Assembly: GCA_017396865.1 (NCBI GenBank) | Contig: JAFQKO010000017.1 | Span: forward strand, 1-11,053 | DNA from: Clostridia bacterium | GTDB lineage: Bacteria; Bacillota_A; Clostridia; Oscillospirales; QAKW01 | Reading direction: 5' to 3' | DNA length: 11,053 nucleotides | Shown: in pieces, positions 6,186 to 11,053 of the stretch | Numbering within the stretch: the first letter of the stretch is position 1 | How the letters are laid out: each line of letters begins with the position of its first letter | Notes under the pieces: generated by a model | What the model was told of the DNA's origin: nothing | Seen by the model: the letters and a program-made list of their open reading frames with translations, nothing else | Database searches by the model: none | Position numbers and translations under genes: made by a program

Positions 6186-7127
6186 TTATTTTTTCGGATA
6201 GTATTGAAAAACAGGCTGATTGCCCTGATACAAAATCACGCAATCGCTCATCATCTGCGGATAAAAATGCTCCTGCATCGTTCCCCAATCGTATACCTTA
6301 TCGGCGGCAACGTCCACCGCATAGATATGGGCTCCTCCCTCCACGGTGACCACGTATCCATCGGAAAGGGCCAGATGGGAAAGGCGGAGATTCAGATGCT
6401 CCTTCACCTGATTGGTGGCGGGATCATAGGAGCAAAGCACCGAGCTTTCCTCTGCCGAAACCAAAAAAGCGATCTTGGCACCGTCGACGGCGACCACGTC
6501 CTCGGGTGTTTTTCCCTTACCGTAGTAGATCAGGCGCTCCTGATCGGCGCCATGCTCCCGAATTTGGAGAAATCCATATTCATCGTTGCGATAATACAGC
6601 GCATGGTCGGTGAGCCAAAAATCATCCACCGCATAGTCGGTTTTCACAGCGCTCGGCAGCATATTGGAAAGCTCCATCCGCTGCAACCGCCCATTGGCTG
6701 CGGTAGGGAGATAATAAAGCACCCCTTCCCGTACCTGATAGGAGCCGCAATCCTTCAGCACCTCGCTTTTCTTCTTCGAAGCGATATCATAAGCATACAG
6801 CGACGGCTCCTCGGCGATCTGATAATATACCTTATTCCCCAAAAGAGCGATATTGCAAACGTCGCCCTCCAGCAAAAAGGTGGCGGCAGTTTCGTTCTTA
6901 TTATAGAGCATCAGCCCGACCTTCCCCTCATGCTCGCCCCGCATGGCGATCCAATCGCCCTGCTCGGCGGCAAAGCGGTTGCCCCATTTCAGGCCGTTGG
7001 TGAAGGTATCGGTAATTACTAAGTTTTCCTGCTCGCCCGCAGGCGGAGCCTGCTGCTCGCCCTCGCTGCAGCCTGCAATCCCGAGCAACAGCAAGAAAGC
7101 CAGCATCAACGTTAAAGCACGTTTCAT
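6186..7127 (-). CDS. Putative lipoprotein, probably a beta-propeller-like repeat protein
   Basis: A 313-residue protein with a clear lipoprotein signal: MKRA, a hydrophobic stretch at residues 5-18, and the lipobox GIAGC with the acylated cysteine at Cys20. It should be anchored to the outer face of the membrane. A Gln/Pro/Glu-rich linker follows (about 21-35). The rest is a run of short beta-strand units with repeated 'hydrophobic-YY' patterns (KVYYQI, GVLYYLP, HALYYRN, RLIYYGK, HIYAVD), suggesting a propeller like the DUF5050 class of Clostridial lipoproteins. No catalytic motif is visible. Its ATG is 2 nt after the rhaB stop, with a GAGGAAG inside the end of rhaB as ribosome binding site, so the two genes are co-transcribed. 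A link to rhamnose use is not shown by the sequence itself. Confidence 0.85.
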   Translation of the reverse strand: MKRALTLMLAFLLLLGIAGCSEGEQQAPPAGEQENLVITDTFTNGLKWGNRFAAEQGDWIAMRGEHEGKVGLMLYNKNETAATFLLEGDVCNIALLGNKVYYQIAEEPSLYAYDIASKKKSEVLKDCGSYQVREGVLYYLPTAANGRLQRMELSNMLPSAVKTDYAVDDFWLTDHALYYRNDEYGFLQIREHGADQERLIYYGKGKTPEDVVAVDGAKIAFLVSAEESSVLCSYDPATNQVKEHLNLRLSHLALSDGYVVTVEGGAHIYAVDVAADKVYDWGTMQEHFYPQMMSDCVILYQGNQPVFQYYPKK

Positions 7128-7129
7128 CT

Positions 7130-8539
7130 TTACGCTTCCTCGGGCAGATAGGTCTTAACCGGGAAGGAATCGGCGATCAGCTTGCGTGCTTCCTCCACGT
7201 CCTTCACCGCACCCAGTGCAATCAGCTGCGCCGCAATATTGCCCAGCACCGTGGCCTCAACAGGGCCTGCGTAAACGGGCAGGCCCGTTGCATTGGCGGA
7301 AAGCTGACAGAGCAGGGTATCCTGAATGCCGCCGCCCACCATACGGAGCACGTCGAACTTCTTGCCGGTCACGGCAGAAAGGTGCGCCACCGCTTCCTTA
7401 TACTTCTGCGCAAGGCTGTAGTAGATCACCCGCATAACGTCGCCATCGGTCGCAGGCACGCTCTGGCCCGTCTCCTCGCAGATGGTGCGCACCCGACCCG
7501 GCATATTGCCCGGCGGGGAAAGGCGGGGATCATCTACGTCGATGATCGAATCAATGGTGCTCTCCAGCGCCATATTCTTGAGATCCTCGAAAGAATAGTC
7601 CTTCCCCTGCTTTTTGAAATAACGCTTGGTCTCCTGAATCAGCCAAAGACCCATGATATTACGCAAAAAGCGCACGTTACCGTAAGCGCCGCCCTCGTTG
7701 GAAAGGCGGGCAAGCCGCGCCTGCTCATCGTTGATGGGGGCATCCAGCTCGCAACCCAAAAGACTCCAGGTGCCGCAGCTGATAAAGGCGGTCTCCTCCC
7801 CTGCCTTAGCGGGAACAGCCAGCACCGCGCTGGCAGTATCGTGAGAGCCGACGGTGATGACCTTGGTTTCGGGATCCACCATCAGCTCCTCGGCCAGCTT
7901 GGGGGTAATATTGCCCAAAACACGGCCTGCATAGTGAAGCTCAGGTAGGATGGCAGGATCGATCCCCAGCGCCGCGAGCAGTTTTTCATCCCATTTTTTA
8001 GTTTCCACGTTCAGCATCGAGGTCGTGGATGCATTGGAATAATCGGCATTCTTCACGCCGGTAAGGAAATAACCGAACAGATCGGGCATCATCAGCAAAG
8101 TCTTGGCGTTTTTCAAAAGCCAAGGTTGCTTTTGCTGCAGCACGTAGAGCTGATTCAAGGTATTAAAGGCCAGATAGGGCACGCCCGAGATGCCGTAGAC
8201 CTCCTGCTCGGAGATGCGCTCAAAAATGCCCCCGCCGATCTCGGCGTTGGCCTCGTCGCGATAGTGGCGGGGATTGCCCATCAGCATACCGTTTTCATCC
8301 AGCAGGCCGAAGTCCACACCCCAGGTATCGATACCGATGGCATCCACCTTACCGGCCTTCATAATGCCCTGCTTAATCTCATGGTAAAGGCGGAATACGT
8401 CCCAATAGAAGGTATCCCCCACCTGCACGGGATCATTGGAAAAGCGATGGATCTCCTCCATCTTTATCTTGCCGCCCTCCAACGTGGCCGCCATGGCTCT
8501 GCCGCTGGATGCGCCGAAATCAAATGCTAAAATTTTCAT
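7130..8539 (-). CDS. rhaB: Rhamnulokinase
   Basis: Phosphorylates L-rhamnulose at O1 with ATP, the second step of L-rhamnose catabolism in the cytosol. The 469-residue FGGY-family protein follows E. coli RhaB segment by segment: DFGASSGR at 7-14, GIDTWGVDFGLLD at 69-81, RHYRD at 91-95, NTLNQLYVL at 126-134, GSHDTASAV at 231-239 with the catalytic Asp234, CGTWSLLG at 255-262, NEGGAYG at 281-287, RNIMGLWLIQ at 293-302, VGGG at 401-404 and GPVEATVLGN at 425-434. The ATG is preceded by GAGGTG (8545-8550). It is the first gene of a two-gene unit with the lipoprotein. The rhamnose isomerase, aldolase and transporter genes normally found with it are absent from the window. Kinase family certain; substrate very likely. 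Confidence 0.93.
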   Translation of the reverse strand: MKILAFDFGASSGRAMAATLEGGKIKMEEIHRFSNDPVQVGDTFYWDVFRLYHEIKQGIMKAGKVDAIGIDTWGVDFGLLDENGMLMGNPRHYRDEANAEIGGGIFERISEQEVYGISGVPYLAFNTLNQLYVLQQKQPWLLKNAKTLLMMPDLFGYFLTGVKNADYSNASTTSMLNVETKKWDEKLLAALGIDPAILPELHYAGRVLGNITPKLAEELMVDPETKVITVGSHDTASAVLAVPAKAGEETAFISCGTWSLLGCELDAPINDEQARLARLSNEGGAYGNVRFLRNIMGLWLIQETKRYFKKQGKDYSFEDLKNMALESTIDSIIDVDDPRLSPPGNMPGRVRTICEETGQSVPATDGDVMRVIYYSLAQKYKEAVAHLSAVTGKKFDVLRMVGGGIQDTLLCQLSANATGLPVYAGPVEATVLGNIAAQLIALGAVKDVEEARKLIADSFPVKTYLPEEA

Positions 8540-8557
8540 AATATCACCTCAATTTTT

Positions 8558-8585
8558 AGTATAACATAAACTTCAAAAAAAGCAA
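8558..8585 (-). promoter_or_regulatory. Probable rhaB promoter
   Basis: On the minus strand, TATACT (8558-8563) is preceded by TG one base upstream, an extended -10. A weak -35, TTGCTT (8580-8585), lies 16 bp further up. The predicted start near 8551 leaves a leader of only about 12 nt that begins almost at the GAGGTG ribosome site, which is unusually short. The -35 is only 8 bp from that of the divergent promoter. Confidence 0.55.
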
Positions 8586-8593
8586 AGGATTTA

Positions 8594-8650
8594 TTGACGA
8601 ATTTTATCTTAAAGTATATAATATGAAATTGGAATTATATCGACAAGGAG
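8594..8650 (+). promoter_or_regulatory. Promoter and ribosome binding site of the PLP enzyme-PHP-hexosaminidase operon
   Basis: TTGACG (8594-8599) and TATAAT (8617-8622) are exactly 17 bp apart, eleven of twelve consensus bases and the strongest promoter in the window. The predicted start is near 8629. AAGGAG (8645-8650) lies 11 nt before the ATG at 8662. An in-frame ATG at 8623 lies upstream of the predicted transcript start and so cannot be the start codon. Confidence 0.85.
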
Positions 8651-8661
8651 ATCAAATAACC

Positions 8662-9894
8662 ATGAATCTTATCGAAGCAGATAAAAAAGCGCTGGAGCTG
8701 ATCGCTCCCGCCGCCAAGGAGGCAGAAGAGATTGCCTTTTATACCACCGAGCGCGTCTTAAACGCCTTCCGTGAGGAGCGGGTGAGCGAGGTACACTTCG
8801 CAGGCTCCACCGGCTACGGCTACGGCGATCGCGGGCGGGATACCCTCGATCAGCTTTTTGCCCGCGCGCTGGAGAGCGAGGATGCGCTGGTGCGCCCCCA
8901 ATTCATCTCCGGCACCCATACCCTGACGGTAGCCCTTTTCGGCGTTCTGCGCCCCGGCAACGTGATGCTGGCGGTGACCGGCAAGCCCTACGACACCCTC
9001 GATGAGGTGATCGGCATCGGCGGCAACCCCGGCGACGGCTCCTTAAAGGATTTCGGCATCGAATACCGCCAGATCGACCTCAAGGACGGCGGCATCGACT
9101 TTCCCGCCCTTGAAGAAGCCCTCAAGGACCCCGCCGTCAAGATGGTATTTGCCCAAAAATCCAAGGGCTATCAGGATCGCCCCACCCTCTCGGCCGAGGC
9201 GCTGGGCGAGATCGCCAAATTTGTTCATGAGCGGCGCGCCGACGTCGTTGTGATGGTGGACAACTGCTACGGCGAATTTTGCGAAAAGCACGAGCCCACC
9301 TACTACGGCGTCGACCTGATGGCAGGCTCGCTGATCAAAAACCCCGGCGGCGGCATCGCCCCCACCGGCGGCTACATTGCAGGCCGCTCCGACCTCATTG
9401 AGCAATGCGCCTATCGGCTGACCTCCCCCGGCATCGGCAAGGAGAGCGGCTGCACCTTAAATATTTTGAGAGAGTTTTATCAGGGTCTTTTCATGGCACC
9501 CCACGTTGTTTTGCAGGCGAAAAAGACAGCGATGTACGCCGCCGCGATGTGTGAACAGCTTGGTTGCAAGACTGCCCCCTCCTACGATGAACCCCGCTAC
9601 GACATCATCCAGACCATCACCCTTAACAGCGGCGAAAACCTGCTGGCCTTCTGCAAGGGCATCCAATCCGGCTCGCCCGTCGACAGCTTTGTGACCCCCG
9701 AGGCATGGGATATGCCCGGCTACGATGCACCGGTTGTGATGGCGGCAGGCGCCTTTGTGATGGGCTCCTCCATCGAGCTTTCCGCCGACGGCCCCATGAA
9801 GCCCCCCTACATTGCCTTTATGCAGGGCGGCCTGACCTTTGAAAGCGGACGGCTCGGCATCCTCAAGGCAGTAGAGGGCATGAATCATGATTGA
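8662..9894 (+). CDS. PLP-dependent enzyme of the methionine gamma-lyase / 'aluminium resistance protein' family (PF06838, YnbB-like)
   Basis: A 410-residue fold-type I PLP enzyme. Characteristic segments are HFAGSTGYGYGDRGRD at 45-60, SGTHT at 83-87, VTGKPYDTLDEVIG at 105-118, VDNCYGEF at 199-206 with Asp200 placed to contact the PLP ring nitrogen, and SLIKNPGGGIAPTGGYIAG at 223-241 with the Schiff-base lysine at Lys226. This pattern is typical of the Bacillus YnbB family, distantly related to cystathionine/methionine gamma-lyases and often named for aluminium resistance. Its true substrate is, to my knowledge, not established. The start is fixed by the promoter, which rules out the earlier in-frame ATG at 8623. 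The 3' end overlaps the PHP-domain gene by 8 nt, implying coupled translation. The family call is secure; the reaction is unknown. Confidence 0.92.
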   Translation: MNLIEADKKALELIAPAAKEAEEIAFYTTERVLNAFREERVSEVHFAGSTGYGYGDRGRDTLDQLFARALESEDALVRPQFISGTHTLTVALFGVLRPGNVMLAVTGKPYDTLDEVIGIGGNPGDGSLKDFGIEYRQIDLKDGGIDFPALEEALKDPAVKMVFAQKSKGYQDRPTLSAEALGEIAKFVHERRADVVVMVDNCYGEFCEKHEPTYYGVDLMAGSLIKNPGGGIAPTGGYIAGRSDLIEQCAYRLTSPGIGKESGCTLNILREFYQGLFMAPHVVLQAKKTAMYAAAMCEQLGCKTAPSYDEPRYDIIQTITLNSGENLLAFCKGIQSGSPVDSFVTPEAWDMPGYDAPVVMAAGAFVMGSSIELSADGPMKPPYIAFMQGGLTFESGRLGILKAVEGMNHD

Positions 9895-10780
9895 TTTTCA
9901 TATCCACACCACCTGCTCCGACGGAGCACTGCCCCCCGCCGAGATCCTCAAGCGAGCAGAAAAGCTGGGGCTGACCCATCTTTCCATCACCGATCATTTT
10001 TCCGTTTCTGCCTATGAGCAGCTCTGCGATCCCGCAATACGCAGCCTCTTCTCAGGTAAAATTTTGCTCGGAACAGAATTCAGCGTTCATCTCAACGGGC
10101 GGCCTGTCGACCTGCTGGGCTTCGGCCTGTCCTTTGAACAGAGCGACGCCTACATAAAAAAGACTTATCCGCCCCTTGAGGTGCGCCGCCGCAAAAAGAT
10201 CATCGAGCTGCAGAATACCTATACCGAACGGGGCTATCGGTTCGACAACAAATTTATAGAGCAGTACGTTTACGACGGCGGCTTCTGGCAGGATATTTTC
10301 CGCCGTGCTTTGGTCAAATACCCCGAAAACATCGCGCGGTTTACCAACCCCGATTCGGCAACGAATACCAAGAGCTTTATGTATTGCGAGATCAACAATC
10401 CCGCCAGCCCCTTCTACATCGATGCCTCCAAATCCCTTCCCTCCATCGAGGAGGTCTGCACCTTCATCCGTGAAAACGGCGGTGTTTCCATCCTTGCCCA
10501 CCCGGGCATGTATGACCGATCGACCCAGGATATGATCGAGGAGATGATCCAAGTTGCCAAGCCCGACGGGCTGGAGGTTTGGTATGCCCAACACACACCC
10601 GAGCAACGGGCGCAGTTTGCGTCGCTTTGCGAAAAGCACAACCTGATCTTCAGCGCAGGCAGTGATTACCATAACGATGCCCGGGAGGCCGCAGGCAACG
10701 TTTTGGGTATCCCCGCCTACAAAGACCTCTGCCCCATTGAACAAATTTTGCAATGGGCAGAAAAATTACCGATGATCTAA
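9887..10780 (+). CDS. PHP-domain metal-dependent phosphoesterase (TrpH / RNase AM-like)
   Basis: A 297-residue cytosolic protein with a full set of PHP-domain metal ligands: His5 and His7 in FHIHTTCSDG, Asp12, Asp36-His37 in SITDH, Glu64 in GTEFS, His205 in LAHPG, His236 in the segment after GLEVWY, and Asp260 and His262 in AGSDYH. The order fits a trinuclear metal site like that of the TrpH group. Characterised members hydrolyse nucleoside 3',5'-bisphosphates or trim RNA 5' ends, so one of these is the likely activity; polymerase-type PHP domains are excluded by length and context. An insert at about residues 85-175 between the third strand and the LAHPG motif is normal for this group. It starts inside the end of the PLP enzyme gene (8-nt overlap) and is followed after 12 nt by the next gene, so all three form one operon. 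Confidence 0.9.
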   Translation: MIDFHIHTTCSDGALPPAEILKRAEKLGLTHLSITDHFSVSAYEQLCDPAIRSLFSGKILLGTEFSVHLNGRPVDLLGFGLSFEQSDAYIKKTYPPLEVRRRKKIIELQNTYTERGYRFDNKFIEQYVYDGGFWQDIFRRALVKYPENIARFTNPDSATNTKSFMYCEINNPASPFYIDASKSLPSIEEVCTFIRENGGVSILAHPGMYDRSTQDMIEEMIQVAKPDGLEVWYAQHTPEQRAQFASLCEKHNLIFSAGSDYHNDAREAAGNVLGIPAYKDLCPIEQILQWAEKLPMI

Positions 10781-10792
10781 AGGAGTATAACA

Positions 10793-11053
10793 ATGGCCTA
10801 TTCCATCCTGCCCCGCCCCAAGCGGAGCCAAACCGAAAACAGGCAGTTTACCTTCGATACCCTACGCATCTTCACCGTTGGCAACGGTGCCGCCTTTGCC
10901 CGCACCCTAAAGGCGCTGATGCCGCGCATCAAAACCGAGGCTGCAGACCGAGAACATGCAAATGTTATCCTTTCGGTCGCGCCTGTATTCTCCTGCAAAA
11001 ACGAGTATTGCGCCCTGCGCATCCTCCCCGACCGCATGGAGATCCGCTGCCAC
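10793..11053 (+). CDS. Probable family 20 glycoside hydrolase (beta-N-acetylhexosaminidase), N-terminal fragment cut by window edge
   Basis: Eighty-seven codons are visible from ATG 10793 to the right edge. The segment resembles the small alpha/beta domain that precedes the catalytic barrel in many GH20 enzymes: ILPRPK near residues 5-10, the hydrophobic strand NVILSV at 57-62, and EYCALRILPDRMEIRCH at 71-87, which fits the 'EaY.L.i....i.i' pattern where the barrel normally follows. The catalytic Asp-Glu pair lies outside the window, so activity cannot be confirmed. Similar N-terminal domains also occur in some other glycosidase families (for example GH84 and GH67). There is no signal peptide, so it would act in the cytoplasm. 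AGGAG (10781-10785) directly follows the PHP gene stop and sits 7 nt before the ATG. Confidence 0.65.
   Translation, partial: MAYSILPRPKRSQTENRQFTFDTLRIFTVGNGAAFARTLKALMPRIKTEAADREHANVILSVAPVFSCKNEYCALRILPDRMEIRCH

Noticed and set aside
8623..8661. Earlier ATG for the PLP enzyme gene
   Set aside because: It directly abuts the TATAAT at 8617-8622, upstream of the predicted transcription start, and the ATG at 8662 has its own AAGGAG.
8540..8661. Catabolite-response (cre) element between rhaB and the PLP operon
   Set aside because: No sequence close to the cre consensus was found by eye in this interval on either strand.
1..11053. Mobile elements, CRISPR arrays, tRNA/rRNA genes, toxin-antitoxin or phage-defence genes
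   Set aside because: I saw no transposase, integrase, repeat-spacer pattern, tRNA-like or rRNA-like sequence; all long genes have housekeeping or metabolic assignments.

Overview
This 11 kb window looks like ordinary chromosomal DNA of an anaerobic, fermentative Gram-positive bacterium of the class Clostridia, probably gut-associated. The support is an AdhE-type aldehyde-alcohol dehydrogenase, an IreB-family regulator, an nnr-alr gene pair, strong Shine-Dalgarno sites, sigma-A-type promoters with 17-bp spacers, and a moderately high GC content in the genes against AT-rich promoter regions. I see no mobile element, CRISPR array, rRNA/tRNA gene, phage gene or obvious transferred island.

Layout. 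(1) Positions 1-1693, minus strand: the first 564 codons of adhE, running off the left edge. (2) Positions 1694-1827: a compact control region with an adhE promoter, a dyad that fits a LysR-type box, and a terminator-like inverted repeat laid across the promoter's -10. (3) Positions 1825-5738, minus strand: a four-gene overlapping operon in the order small membrane protein, nnr (NAD(P)HX repair), alr (alanine racemase), LysR-type regulator. (4) Positions 5739-5899: a divergent promoter region. (5) Positions 5900-6145, plus strand: ireB alone, closed by a strong bidirectional terminator at 6150-6180. (6) Positions 6186-8539, minus strand: rhamnulokinase (rhaB) followed 2 nt later by a lipoprotein gene. 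(7) Positions 8540-8661: a second divergent promoter region. (8) Positions 8662-11053, plus strand: a PLP enzyme of the 'methionine gamma-lyase / aluminium resistance' family, a PHP-domain phosphoesterase overlapping it by 8 nt, and the start of a probable family 20 beta-hexosaminidase cut by the right edge.

How the parts work together. The operon at 5738-1825 joins D-alanine supply for the cell wall with repair of damaged nicotinamide cofactors, and ends in a transcription factor gene lying directly upstream of the NADH-consuming adhE. The regulator's likely binding site overlaps its own stop codon and sits just upstream of the adhE promoter, so it is a good candidate for control of adhE. 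The terminator-like repeat would stop operon transcripts before adhE but could not form fully in RNA started at the adhE promoter, which would keep the two units separate. The right half is carbohydrate-related (rhamnose kinase, probable hexosaminidase) mixed with poorly characterised enzymes. I found no convincing new multi-gene system; the most interesting signals are the adhE control region, the solitary ireB and the uncharacterised PLP-enzyme/PHP pair.
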